A DNA stretch of 64,000 nucleotides from Streptomyces sp. DH41 (GCF_029813785.1 NZ_JARVKY010000008.1:240074-304073); one strand, 5' to 3'. Shown: positions 27,386-35,889, counted from the first letter of the stretch. Notes: a model not told the origin generated them from the letters alone. Translations and numbers: made by a program.

Positions 27386-28591
27386 TCAGTTGGTGGAGAC
27401 GGAGGCGTCGAGGGCGTCGACGATCTCCTGACGGCGCAGGCGGGTCTGCTTGGGCATGTTCCAGCCGAGGACACCGGTGACCCTGCCCTCGCTGCGGTAC
27501 CGGACGACGAAGCGGCGGGCCGGCAGATCGCCCTCGACCACGTCCGCTTCGGCATCGACAGGGAGGAATCCGTGCACCTGGATCTTGGCGTCGAACTGGT
27601 CGGTCCAGAAGTAGGGCACCGGCAAGTAGGGCTGTTCCGGGCCGAGGATGTTGGCGGCGACGGCCATCGCCTGCTCCGTGGCGTTCGTACGGTTCTCGAG
27701 GCGGACCAGCCGGCCGAGGTGCTCGTGGTGCCAGCGTGCCACGTCGCCGACGGCGTAGATCCCCTCCTCCGCCCGGCATCGGGAGTCGCACACCACACCG
27801 TTGTCCAGTTCGAGCCCGCTGTCCGCGAGCCAGTCCGTCGCCGGGACGGCGCCGATGGCGACGGCCACCACGTCGGCCGGCAGCACCTCGCCGGTGCCGA
27901 GTCGCACACCGGTGACCCGGCCGTCCGCCCCCGTCAGACCCGTGACCCCGGTGCCCAGCCGGAGCCGTACGCCTCGGTCCGTGTGCAGGTCGGCGAGGAC
28001 CTCCGAGACCAGCGGGCCAACCTGAAGGGCCATCGGTGCCGGCAGGGGGCCGGTGAGTGTGACATCGAGGCCCAGGCTCCGTGCGGTGGCCGCGATCTCC
28101 GAGCCGAGCACACCCTCGCCGACGACCACGAGCCGGGTGGCGGCGAGCAGGTCGGCCCGCAGGGCGAGCGAGTCATCGAGGGTGCGCAGTACGTGGACGC
28201 CGGTAAGCGCCTGCTGACCGGGCAGGTGGCGGGCGCGCACTCCCGTGGCGACGACGATCGCGTCGGCGCCCCACTCCCGCCCGGATCCGGTGCGGACGGT
28301 ACGCGACGCGGCATTCAGTCCGACCGCCGGGTCACCGAGGGCGAACTCGGCGTCCAGCGCCGACAGGACCTCCTGTCCGCGCAGCACGGCCCGGCCCGGG
28401 CTCCAGGCGCCGGAGAGCACCTGCTTGGACAGCGGGGGCCGGTCGTACGGGGCGTGCGGCTCGTCGCCGAGCACCGTGATCCGGCCCTCGTAGCCCTTGC
28501 GGCGCAGTGCCTCGACGGTGGTCAGTCCGGACGCGGAGGCGCCCACCACCAGGACGTGGGCCGGGGCCGTGACGTCGTCCTCGATGCTCAT
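27386..28591 (-). CDS. FAD-dependent ferredoxin reductase
   Basis: A 401-residue flavoprotein of the oxygenase-coupled NADH-ferredoxin reductase type. HVLVVGASASGLTTVEALR near the N-terminus binds FAD (with an unusual GASASG instead of GAGxAG), YDRPPLSKQ is the family hallmark, RLVVVGEGVLGSEIAATA binds NAD(P)H, and IYAVGDVARW is the C-terminal FAD motif. It passes electrons from NAD(P)H to the ferredoxin. It overlaps the run-on frame of the upstream SDR only because that SDR gene carries a frameshift; their true ends are separated by 53 bases. Confidence 0.92.
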   Translation of the reverse strand: MSIEDDVTAPAHVLVVGASASGLTTVEALRRKGYEGRITVLGDEPHAPYDRPPLSKQVLSGAWSPGRAVLRGQEVLSALDAEFALGDPAVGLNAASRTVRTGSGREWGADAIVVATGVRARHLPGQQALTGVHVLRTLDDSLALRADLLAATRLVVVGEGVLGSEIAATARSLGLDVTLTGPLPAPMALQVGPLVSEVLADLHTDRGVRLRLGTGVTGLTGADGRVTGVRLGTGEVLPADVVAVAIGAVPATDWLADSGLELDNGVVCDSRCRAEEGIYAVGDVARWHHEHLGRLVRLENRTNATEQAMAVAANILGPEQPYLPVPYFWTDQFDAKIQVHGFLPVDAEADVVEGDLPARRFVVRYRSEGRVTGVLGWNMPKQTRLRRQEIVDALDASVSTN

Positions 28592-28644
28592 TCGTGCTCC
28601 AGTGCGGCGTCGGTGCGGTGTCGATGCGAAGGCGGACAGGCCGG

Positions 28645-29384
28645 TCAGACGAAGTAGCGCCCGCCGTTGGTGCTGAGAGTCTGGCCGTCACGTAACTCGC
28701 CTCCTCCGAGGCGAGGTAGGCCACCGCGTGCGCCACGTCCTCGGGGGTACCGGCGCGCTTCATCGGCATGGTGGCGGCCACCGCGTCCACGTCGACGGGG
28801 CCCTGGCGCACCAGCGGGGTGTCGATGAACCCCGGGGGGACGTGGTTGACGGTGATCCCCTTGTCGATGTACTCGACCGCCAAAGCCCTGGTGAGCCCGA
28901 TGACACCGCCCTTGGAGGCCGCGTAGTGGGCCATCGCCGGCGCCCCCGTCTGGGCGGAGGACGAGGAGATGTTCACGATCCGGCCCCAGCCGGCCTCGAG
29001 CATGTCCGGCACCAGTTCCCTGGTGACCAGGAACGGTCCCTTGAGGTTGCTGCCGATCATGCGGTCCCAGGCCGCCTCGCTGATGCCGGTGAAGGGCTCG
29101 TAGGCGGTCGTCCCGGCGTTGTTGACCAGGATCGTGACCGGTCCGAACGCCTCACGGGTGCGCGCCGCCGACCGCGCCACCGCCTCGGCGTCGGCGGCGT
29201 CGCCGCCGACGGCGACGGCCCTGCCGCCCGCCTCGTTGATCTCCGCGACGGTCTTCTCGGCACCCTCGGCGTTCAGGTCCCAAACGGCTACGGAAGCCCC
29301 CTTCGCCGCGAGCACGGTCGCGATCCCGCGTCCGATCCCCCGGGCACCGCCGGTGACGACCGCAGCCTTTCCCTGCAATGACAT
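28645..29384 (-). CDS. Short-chain dehydrogenase/reductase, frameshifted at the very 3' end
   Basis: TGGARGIG (11-18), NNAG, and Tyr154/Lys158 (HYAASK) identify a classical SDR. The frame is normal to EEASYVT, then one base is missing near 28687-28690: as written it runs on for over 100 residues into the reductase gene, while the neighbouring frame gives GQTLSTNGGRYFV and a stop at 28645-28647, exactly the expected SDR ending. Only the last 14 residues are affected, so this may be a sequencing error or a recent mutation. It probably oxidises the P450 product to a ketone for the Baeyer-Villiger enzyme. It lies 59 bases after the carboxymuconolactone-decarboxylase-like gene. Confidence 0.85.
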
Positions 29385-29443
29385 GTGTGCTCCTCATGTA
29401 CTTGGTGGAAGGGCGCCACGGACCGGCCCTCGACGGGGGCCGG

Positions 29444-29836
29444 TCAGGCCTCCAGCGCCTCGCGGGCGGCGGTGCGGGCGCCGACCGCTCGCGGGAAACC
29501 GGCGTAGCCGCTGGAGTGGTAGATCACCTCGGCGATCTCGTCCCGGGTCAGTCCGTTCGTCAGCGCGATGCGGACATGGGTCTTCAGCTCGGTCTCGGCC
29601 CCGAGGGCGATGAGAATCCCCAGCGTGACCAGGCTCCGGTCCCGCGGGGCGAGACCCTCGCGGCCCCAGAGCACCCCCCAGACGCTGGTCAGGCCGATAT
29701 CGACGAGGTCCTCCCCGAGGCGTCCGTCCCGCAGATCGATGTCCCCTTCAGGGAAGACCCCCGGCAGGGCGGCCCGCATGGCCTTCCAACCCTCGGCCCG
29801 CAGACTGGTGGTGCCTTCGACGTCTTTGTCGCTCAT
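29444..29836 (-). CDS. Carboxymuconolactone decarboxylase-family protein
   Basis: ATG 29836 with GGGAG upstream gives 130 residues. WGVLWGREGLAPRDRSLVTLGILIALGAETELKTHVRIALTNGLTRDEIAEVIYHSSGYAGFPRA is a full CMD-family helical core, here named in pieces: the RDRSLVTL and GLTRDEIAEVI segments are typical of gamma-carboxymuconolactone decarboxylase relatives. The AhpD-type CxxC motif is absent, so a peroxidase role is unlikely. It is first in the six-gene minus-strand operon; the promoter region upstream holds two operator-like sites. A decarboxylase or isomerase-like step on a ring-cleavage product is possible but unproven. Confidence 0.85.
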   Translation of the reverse strand: MSDKDVEGTTSLRAEGWKAMRAALPGVFPEGDIDLRDGRLGEDLVDIGLTSVWGVLWGREGLAPRDRSLVTLGILIALGAETELKTHVRIALTNGLTRDEIAEVIYHSSGYAGFPRAVGARTAAREALEA

Positions 29837-29877
29837 GGCTGACTCCCGTTGCACCATGACACGTCCTGAGCGAATGT

Positions 29878-29896
29878 TAGACCAGACGGTCGGTAC
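29878..29896. promoter_or_regulatory. Operator-like site between the divergent catabolic genes
   Basis: TAGACCAGACGGTCGGTAC contains the inverted arms GACC/GGTC. Its first 13 bases recur exactly, on the other strand, in front of the TetR gene at 34126 (33996-34008). The site is 42 bases upstream of the CMD-family gene. Confidence 0.6.
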
Positions 29897-29963
29897 AATC
29901 AACCGTTTGACGGGATCCCCATCCATTGAAGGAAGCCGGACCCTCCTCTACGCTCCCCCCTTA

Positions 29964-29985
29964 TTAGATCGACCGGTCGACTCAA
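29964..29985. promoter_or_regulatory. Second operator-like site, next to the BVMO gene
   Basis: TCGACCGGTCGA (29969-29980) is a perfect 12-bp palindrome. The surrounding 22 bases match the site at 29877 in about 15 positions (TTAGA, CGGTCG and CAA in register), suggesting two sites for one regulator in the divergent promoter region. Confidence 0.55.
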
Positions 29986-30010
29986 CAAACAAGGTCACGC
30001 GGGAGAGCAC

Positions 30011-31651
30011 ATGCACGAAACCATGACGACCAGCCCGTCGGACCGGGGCCTCGTCGACGTACTGGTCATCGGTGCCGGCGTCACCGGCATCTATCAGCTG
30101 TACCGGGCCCGGGAGGCCGGGTTCACGGTGCGTCTGCTGGAGGCCGGCAGTGGCGTGGGCGGCACCTGGTACTGGAACCGCTACCCCGAGGCTCGCCTCG
30201 ACTCCGAGAGCTACACCTACGGCTACCTGTTCTCCAAGGAGCTGTGGGAGGAGTGCGAGTGGTCGGAGCACTTCGCCGGCCAGCCGGAGATCGAGCGGTA
30301 CTTCAACTACGTCGTCGACCGGTTCGACCTCCGCCGACACATCGAGTTCGGCTCCAAGGTCAACGCGGCGGTCTGGGACGAGAACACCGGCACCTGGACC
30401 GTGCGCGACGAGAACGGCGTGGAGCACCGGGCGCGACACGTCGTCGCGGCGACCGGCATCCTCTCCGTGCCGTTCATCCCGGACATCCCCGGGCGGGACG
30501 AATTCCGCGGCGAGCAGCACCACACCGGCCGCTGGCCCAAGACACCCGTGGACTTCACCGGCAAGCGCGTGGCCCAGATCGGCACCGGCTCCAGCGGCGT
30601 CCAGATCGTGCCCGCGATCGCCGACCAGGTAGCCCGGTTGTCGGTGTACCAGAAGGTGGCCGACTGGCTGACCCCGCTCAACAACCGGCCGATCACACCC
30701 GAGGAACAGGCCGGTCTCAAGGTCGGCTTCGAGTCCATCCGCGACACGCTCAGCACCTCCCCCAGTGGCTTCCTCCACGAGATCGTCATGCGCTCGGGTC
30801 TGGAGGACTCCCCCGAGCAGCGCCGGGAGTTCTACGAGGCGAAGTGGAACAGCCCCGGCTTCACCAAGCTCTCCGAGCACTACTACGACATGACCACGAA
30901 TCCCACGGTCAACGAGGAGTGGTGTGCGTTCATCGCCGAGAAGATCCGTTCCATCGTCAAGGACCCGGAAACCGCGGAGAAGCTGATCCCCAAGGGGCAC
31001 GGCTATGGCGGTCGGCGGCCCCCCTTCGGCACCGGCTACTACGAGGCGTACAACAAGCCGACCGTGCAGCTCGTGGACCTCAACGAGACGCCGATCCTCC
31101 GCATCACCGAGACCGGGATCGAGACCTCCGAGGGCCACCAGGAGTTCGACATCATCATCTGGGCGACCGGTTACGACTTCGGCACCGGCGCCCTCAACCG
31201 GCTGGGTGTCCGCGGCCGGCGCGGCCTCGAGCTCAAGAAGCACTGGGCGGACGGCCCGTCGACCTACCTCGGCGTCACCACGGCGGGCTTCCCCAACTTC
31301 TACTTCCCTGGCGGCCCCCACGGCGCACTCGGCAACAACCCGCGCTACTCGGGCGACCAGGGCGATTACGTCATGGATCTGCTGGTCCACGCGCGCGACC
31401 GCGGCCATGATGTCGTCGAGGTGACACCCGCCGCCGAGCAGGAGTGGACCGACCTCGTCAACGACAGCGCGGGGCAATCCTCCTTCCTCGAAAGCAGCTA
31501 CTTCTACGGCGCGAACATCCCCGGAAAGCCGGTCAAGCAGTTGCTCAACCCGACCGGGCGCTGGAAGCTGCAGGAGTTGATCCGGGAGTCCAAGGACACC
31601 GGCTTCCCGGCCTTCACCTTCTCCAAGGCCCCGGAGAAGACCGAAGCCTGA
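30011..31651 (+). CDS. Baeyer-Villiger flavin monooxygenase
   Basis: A 546-residue type I BVMO. GAGVTG (21-26) binds FAD, GTGSSG (191-196) binds NADPH, and the fingerprint FxGxxxHxxxWP is present as F165, G167, H171, W175 and P176. GGTWYWNRYPEARLDSES follows the FAD site as in cyclohexanone-monooxygenase relatives. The enzyme inserts oxygen next to a ketone to give an ester or lactone with NADPH and O2. It is divergent from the P450 operon, with shared operator-like sites between them, and is followed by a strong terminator, so it forms its own transcript. Cyclic ketones derived from terpenes or steroids are plausible substrates; the exact one is unknown. Confidence 0.95.
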   Translation: MHETMTTSPSDRGLVDVLVIGAGVTGIYQLYRAREAGFTVRLLEAGSGVGGTWYWNRYPEARLDSESYTYGYLFSKELWEECEWSEHFAGQPEIERYFNYVVDRFDLRRHIEFGSKVNAAVWDENTGTWTVRDENGVEHRARHVVAATGILSVPFIPDIPGRDEFRGEQHHTGRWPKTPVDFTGKRVAQIGTGSSGVQIVPAIADQVARLSVYQKVADWLTPLNNRPITPEEQAGLKVGFESIRDTLSTSPSGFLHEIVMRSGLEDSPEQRREFYEAKWNSPGFTKLSEHYYDMTTNPTVNEEWCAFIAEKIRSIVKDPETAEKLIPKGHGYGGRRPPFGTGYYEAYNKPTVQLVDLNETPILRITETGIETSEGHQEFDIIIWATGYDFGTGALNRLGVRGRRGLELKKHWADGPSTYLGVTTAGFPNFYFPGGPHGALGNNPRYSGDQGDYVMDLLVHARDRGHDVVEVTPAAEQEWTDLVNDSAGQSSFLESSYFYGANIPGKPVKQLLNPTGRWKLQELIRESKDTGFPAFTFSKAPEKTEA

Positions 31652-31655
31652 CCCG

Positions 31656-31695
31656 GCGGATCGCCCGTACCGCCCCTATGGTACGGGCGATCCGC
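31656..31695 (+). terminator. Strong terminator after the BVMO gene
   Basis: GCGGATCGCCCGTACC and its perfect complement form a 16-bp stem with an 8-base loop, 4 bases after the BVMO stop. It may also serve the converging broken gene at 31712. Confidence 0.85.
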
Positions 31696-31711
31696 GTTCG
31701 TCCGGGTACTG

Positions 31712-32118
31712 CTAGGGCCTGAAGGTCGTGACCCGGCGCAGGAACTTCCACTCGCCCTCGTACCGGCGCAGCGTGTCGTCGTAGCGCCCGACCATCTGCA
31801 CGGCCCAGCCCGCCTCACCGCGCTGGAGGAACGCCAGGTCGCTGACGGCCGTGGCCTCCTCCTCGGTGCACGAGGAATCACCGTGTTCGCCACCATGTGC
31901 AGCTGGGGCAGGTCCGGCGCGAAGGCCGCGTAGCCTTCCCGGATCGCGTCCCTGCCCTCGAAGGTGGCCATTCCCGAGATCTCGGCCACGCCGTCAGGGA
32001 CGAAGAGGTCGGCGATGTCGTCGGTGCGGCCGGCGTCCAGCGCCTGCGCGTAGGCGGCGATTGCGGCCTGCACGCCGGCGGCGACCGACGCCGCCGTGTC
32101 GGCGGATGTCGTAGTCAT
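31712..32118 (-). pseudogene. SnoaL/NTF2-like protein, frameshifted
   Basis: From ATG 32118 the product (MTTTSADTAASVAAGVQAAI...) has the SnoaL-like pattern AIAAYAQALDAGRTDDIADLF, DGVAEISG, FEGRDAIREGYAAF and LHMVANTV. After that one base is missing near 31882; the other frame continues SCTEEEATAVSDLAFLQRG, then VGRYDDTLRRYEGEWKFLRR and stops at 31712. The total length in the restored frame, about 135 residues, is normal for these small cone-shaped enzymes (isomerases, dehydratases, hydrolases). It may be a pseudogene or contain one sequencing error. It converges on the BVMO gene and probably belonged to the same catabolic set. Confidence 0.75.
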
Positions 32119-32149
32119 CGTTCTCCAAGCTCGAAGGGGTGGGGGATGT

Positions 32150-32394
32150 TCAGAGCTGATACGTCGTCTTGCGGCGCCGCAGCAGCCAGGTGCCGTCGAC
32201 GCGGTGGAAGACGTCCTCTTAGTGACCCACGACCTGCGGCGCCCAGCCCGCCTCGCCGCGCTGCAGGAAGAGCGCGTCGCTCGTCGCCGTCGCCTCGTCG
32301 GGCCCGGTGGAGGTGACGACCGTGTTGGTGACCAGGTGCAGCTGGGGCCGGCCGGGTGCCCAGCTCCACTCGTCGTAGGCGCCGAAGAACGTGG
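32150..32394 (-). pseudogene. Second SnoaL/NTF2-like gene, N-terminally truncated with an internal stop
   Basis: The minus strand reads FFGAYDEWSWAPGRPQLHLVTNTVVTS, then EATATSDALFLQRGEAGW and, after a TAA where the neighbour has tyrosine (GRYDD against GH-stop-ED), VFHRVDGTWLLRRRKTTYQL, ending at 32150. It is a paralogue of the gene at 31712-32118, 31 bases downstream of it in gene order. About 60 N-terminal residues are missing: similarity ends abruptly at a run of nine Gs (32393-32401), where unrelated coding sequence begins on the other strand. Confidence 0.75.
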
Positions 32395-32400
32395 GGGGGG

Positions 32401-32598
32401 GTGCTGCTCATCCCGGGAGCCTTCGTCTTCCTCAACCGGACCGGGCCGTTCGCCTGGAACGGACTGCTCGCGTACCTGATCCCCACGATCGCCTACGCCG
32501 TCTGGAAGATCGCCACGCCGTACGTGCTGTTGAAGGCGATCTCCTCGGAGGAGAAGGAGCTGGCTGAGAAGGCGGACGGAGAACCGGTGGCCGCGTAG
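32401..32598 (+). pseudogene. C-terminal fragment of a membrane protein
   Basis: The plus strand reads VLLIPGAFVFLNRTGPFAWN, LLAYLIPTIAYAVWKIATPYVLLKAI, then a charged tail EEKELAEKADGEPVAA and a stop. Codon use is normal and the two hydrophobic segments are real helices, so this is the tail of a gene cut at the G-run at 32393. I do not recognise the family. No start codon with a ribosome site precedes it. Confidence 0.55.
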
Positions 32599-32640
32599 GA
32601 CGATCCGCACGCCTGTGGCCGTGCCCCGCGACGTCGGTCG

Positions 32641-32850
32641 TACCTGGCCGGGCGCAAGGAGGAGGCGGCGGCTGCCGTGCCCGCCGACCTGCTGCGGGCG
32701 ATGTCCCTGGTCGGCCCCGCTTCCTACGTCGCCGAACGGCTCGAGGTCTTCCGAGCCGCCGGGGTCACCACCCTCCAGGTCCGCCCCCTGGCTCACACCT
32801 CGGGACAGCGTCTGGCCGACATCGAGAGGCTGAAGACGATGGCCTCCTGA
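32641..32850 (+). pseudogene. C-terminal fragment of a luciferase-like (LLM/F420-type) oxidoreductase
   Basis: The plus strand reads YLAGRKEEAAAAVPADLLRA, then SLVGPASYVAERLEVFRAAGVTTLQV and ends RLADIERLKTMAS-stop. The VGP...VAERLE.FRAAGVTTL.V pattern is the end of LLM-class flavin/F420 oxidoreductases. Only about 70 of ~320 residues remain. It shows that this segment once held a further redox gene of the catabolic set, now mostly deleted. Confidence 0.7.
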
Positions 32851-32934
32851 GCCGGTCCCGCAGAGCCGGCCTGCACCCTCCGTTTCCCCGTCAGGAGGTG
32901 CCGGCTCTCGGCCGCAGGAAGACGCCGCGCCGTG

Positions 32935-33759
32935 TCAGTCGTCCTGCATGGCGGCGCACAGGCCACCGTCGACGACGATGTCGGTGCCACTCACATAACT
33001 CGCCTCGTCCGACAGCAGGAACGCGGCGACGGCGGCGACCTCCTCGTGCCGGCCGGTACGGCGCAGAGGTGTGCGCTGGATGAGCTGCCGGACCGGCTCG
33101 CGCCACGCCGTCTCCAGTCGGCTCTCTGGGGTTTCGATGGCGCCGGGTGACACCGAGCACGCGCGTGCTGCCACCGGTCCGAGCCTCACCGCCTCGTTGC
33201 GGGCGAAGCGGTGCACGCCGTAGGTGGCCCACGGATACGCCCACGCCGGATCCTCGATCGCCGGACCGACCGCGTCGCGGATCCGGTCGAGGAACTCCTC
33301 CTGCAACGGGTCGTCGAGAACGACCGCGACCGCCGGGTCGGGGTCGATGTGAGCGATCACCGGGGAGATCGAGGCGCAGTACACGAACGCCGTGCCCACG
33401 GTGGCCTGCGGGCGGAGTGCCTCGGTGAGCAGCGCGGTTCCGACCAGGTCGACCTCAAGGATGCGCCGCCAGTCGGCTTTCGAGGGCACGACACTCTCGG
33501 CGTGCGCCACGGCCCGGAGCGTGCCGAGCTCGCTGACCCGCTCGGCCAGCCGGGCCACTTCCTCAGGGTTGGTGATGTCCATGCCGAGTGGCTCGACAAC
33601 TGCCTTCGTGCCGTGATCGGACAGGTTCCTCGCGACCGTGGCCACGGCCGCTTCGTTCCGGTCGGCCAGCAACAGCACGTCCACCATGCCGGTGAGGCGC
33701 TTCGCGCATGCCGCCCCCGTTCCGCGACCGGCACCGGTGGCGATACCTACCGTAGTCAT
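32935..33759 (-). CDS. Short-chain dehydrogenase/reductase with YxxxR active site
   Basis: A 274-residue SDR. The nucleotide motif TGAGRGTG is at 8-15 and the C-terminal segment GRHEEVAAVAAFLLSDEASYVSGTDIVVDGG is classical. The catalytic lysine position is arginine: Tyr180-Gly-Val-His-Arg184 instead of YxxxK. The insert around 135-175 and the sequence FVYCASISP resemble 3-alpha-hydroxysteroid-dehydrogenase-type SDRs. It may be active with arginine or have altered function. The only nearby full genes are the BVMO cluster and the TetR gene, divergent at 34126, so it is probably part of the same regulon. Confidence 0.82.
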   Translation of the reverse strand: MTTVGIATGAGRGTGAACAKRLTGMVDVLLLADRNEAAVATVARNLSDHGTKAVVEPLGMDITNPEEVARLAERVSELGTLRAVAHAESVVPSKADWRRILEVDLVGTALLTEALRPQATVGTAFVYCASISPVIAHIDPDPAVAVVLDDPLQEEFLDRIRDAVGPAIEDPAWAYPWATYGVHRFARNEAVRLGPVAARACSVSPGAIETPESRLETAWREPVRQLIQRTPLRRTGRHEEVAAVAAFLLSDEASYVSGTDIVVDGGLCAAMQDD

Positions 33760-33993
33760 GCGTCACTCCTCAGTGGAGACACTCGTCACACGAGGAGTGT
33801 CTCGCGATTCGGGGAGGCGGAACCCGCCCTGGTGCCCTTCGGCCTGCTTCAGACGGCGGCACGCCGGTCCCCGTGCCAGAACGGCGCCTGGCGCGGCGGG
33901 CGTTCCGCGACGGCCGATCCGATGAGGACAGTGCGTCCTTCCTCAGCGCGCACGAAGGGTATACGGTCCGTGCGGTCCTAGCCTGCCTCTGAT

Positions 33994-34008
33994 GTACCGT
34001 CTGGTCTA
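33994..34008. promoter_or_regulatory. Operator-like site upstream of the TetR gene
   Basis: The complement of this stretch reads TAGACCAGACGGTAC; its first 13 bases are identical to 29878-29890 in the P450/BVMO divergent promoter. It lies in the gap between the SDR and TetR genes, 118 bases before the TetR start. Confidence 0.6.
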
Positions 34009-34125
34009 GCCAACTGAGCGATGCCCTGGAGTCCGCTTCTCCCGGTCATGCCCGCAAGCCGTCCGACGCGGTCCGCGAAGGCGGCTCTGATCGGTACATC
34101 GTCACATCAAGCGGGGAGAGACACG

Positions 34126-34833
34126 ATGCCACGACCGCCAGGCCACGGACCGGGCTACGAGGTCAGACGCCAGAAGATCATTGACGTCGCGGCGTCGCTT
34201 TTCGCCCGGCAAGGGTACGCGGCGACGTCCATCAACGATCTGGGGCGTGCGGTCGGGCTCGCCAAGGGAGCCCTGTACTACTACATCGGCTCCAAGGAGA
34301 ACCTGCTCGTCGAAATCCAGTCACGGGTCATGGGTCCGCTGCTGTCCCGTGGCCGGCAGATCGCGGATCTCGACGCGGATCCCCTGGTGCGGCTCCGTCT
34401 GCTGTCCGAATCACTGTTGACGATCATCTTCCGGAAACTCGACCACATCTGGGTGTACGAGCACGACTACCGCAGTCTGAGCGGCGTGGAGCTGGAGACC
34501 CTGCTCGGCCAGCGCGCCGACTTCGAGCAGTTGATCTCGGGACTGCTCACGGAGGCATCCGAGCGAGGCACCTTCCGTTCGATGCCACCCCGGCTGGCCA
34601 CTCTCCAGTTCCTCAACATGCACAACCACACCTATCAGTGGGTGCGGCCGGGCGGGCCGTGGGATGCGGTGTTCCTATCCCGTGAGTATTGCGCGACCCT
34701 GTTCCGCGGATTCGGTGCCCCCGACCACGCCGTGTCGAAGGCGGAGGAACGGGCGGAGGCCTTCAAACGCGACCGGCCCGACCGGCCACTTGACCCCGAG
34801 ACGGAGTGGCGGACCGCCGCCGTCGCCGATTGA
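34126..34833 (+). CDS. TetR-family regulator, probable controller of the P450/BVMO cluster
   Basis: ATG 34126 follows GGGGAGAG and gives 235 residues; the longer frame from 34021 would begin in the promoter. The HTH is TSINDLGRAVGLAKGALYYYIGSKENLLVEIQSRV, of the LYYYIGSKENLL type found in regulators of fatty-acid and steroid use (KstR-like). The C-terminal domain is typical of this group (FRKLDHIWVYEHDYRSL, LRTFLNMHNHTYQWV-like FLNMHNHTYQWVRPGG). An operator core shared with the divergent P450/BVMO promoter lies upstream, so it probably represses both itself and that cluster, with a pathway intermediate or its CoA ester as ligand. Confidence 0.88.
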   Translation: MPRPPGHGPGYEVRRQKIIDVAASLFARQGYAATSINDLGRAVGLAKGALYYYIGSKENLLVEIQSRVMGPLLSRGRQIADLDADPLVRLRLLSESLLTIIFRKLDHIWVYEHDYRSLSGVELETLLGQRADFEQLISGLLTEASERGTFRSMPPRLATLQFLNMHNHTYQWVRPGGPWDAVFLSREYCATLFRGFGAPDHAVSKAEERAEAFKRDRPDRPLDPETEWRTAAVAD

Positions 34834-34979
34834 CTCCGCCGTCGCCGGCACGAAAACGCTCACGTCCGTACGCTCTCCCCCTCGAGGACGACAGGTGAGC
34901 ACGCATCGTATGGACAGGGTTGCGGCATGGGACGGTCCGGTCCCGCCGGCATCGGCCGCCGCTCACCGCCGCAAGCATG

Positions 34980-35549
34980 GCAGGTGAGCGGGAGTATGCC
35001 GTGGACGGCGCTCCCGGCCCCGCCCGCGACTCGCTCGCCGAGAAGTGCGGTACCGATGACGCCGGAGGCGGCGGCAAGCACCGGTGCCGCAGGGTCGGGT
35101 GACGAACCGCCACCGCGAGGAAGGCGGTGGCGGAAGCTGTCACCGCGACGCCGAGGGCGCCCAGCGGGGGGAGGGTGCGTCCCGTCCCGGTGGTGCACGT
35201 GAGGGGGACGAACAGGACGAAGCCGAGAACGGTCAGACAGACAGCCTTCCACCGGGCCCGGCCGACGCGTCTGCCTGTCGCTCGAGCGCCGATCGGAACG
35301 GCGATGCTGATGGTCAGGGCCCCGAGACACTTCACCAGGCCCAGCGGACCGCGGGCCAGGGCCGCGACGTGCAGGGCCGCGCCGACGGCGCTGGCGGCGG
35401 TCGACGCCCACCAGGTCCGGCTCGGCAGCACCGCTCGCAGACCGCCGACGGTGGCAGTCCTCTCGGCCACGCGATGCTGCATGGCAGCTGCGGCCCGCGT
35501 AGGCGACGGCGGATGCGAGTGCGAGGGCCACGGCAGCCGGGGTGTTCAT
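34980..35549 (-). pseudogene. DMT-type (EamA-like) membrane transporter remnant
   Basis: ATG 35549 with AAGGAGAA upstream starts MNTPAAVALALASAVAYAG; one extra base shifts the frame near 35497, after which QHRVAERTATVGGLRAVLPS, LHVAALARGPLGLVKCLGALT, and GRARWKAVCLTVLGFVLFVPLT follow the four-helix pattern of Streptomyces DMT transporters. The middle is deleted, and a second frame gives ALLGERVAGGAGSAVHGI, which belongs near the C-terminus. The gene is dead. Confidence 0.65.
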
Positions 35550-35889
35550 CCCTGGTTCTCCTTCGGCGACGTTTCCGACTTCGCGTCCGCCCATGGCGCC
35601 AACGGACGGCGATCGAGAGGTGTCCTCGACGGCTGACCTGGTGCTTGTCGGTACGGTCGCCGTGATGGCCCGGCTCCCACGATGCCGCTGAGTGGCTGTT
35701 CCGTCGGGAGAGCACACCCCTCTCGGGGTGCAGGAAGGTACACCGCCCTGGTTGCGGGACGCGGGTATGCGGCAGAGCCCGGCGGCCGAACGAGATGCGC
35801 TCGGCCGCCGGGCCCTGGACTCGCCGCCCCCCGTCCCCACGGATGCGGCGAGTCATGGGGCCGCTGCCGCTGGGGGCGGCCCCGGATGA

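Noticed and set aside
29948..31477. Minus-strand open frame of 509 codons opposite the BVMO gene
   Set aside because: No recognisable domain; the plus strand has all BVMO motifs. It is a GC-driven shadow.
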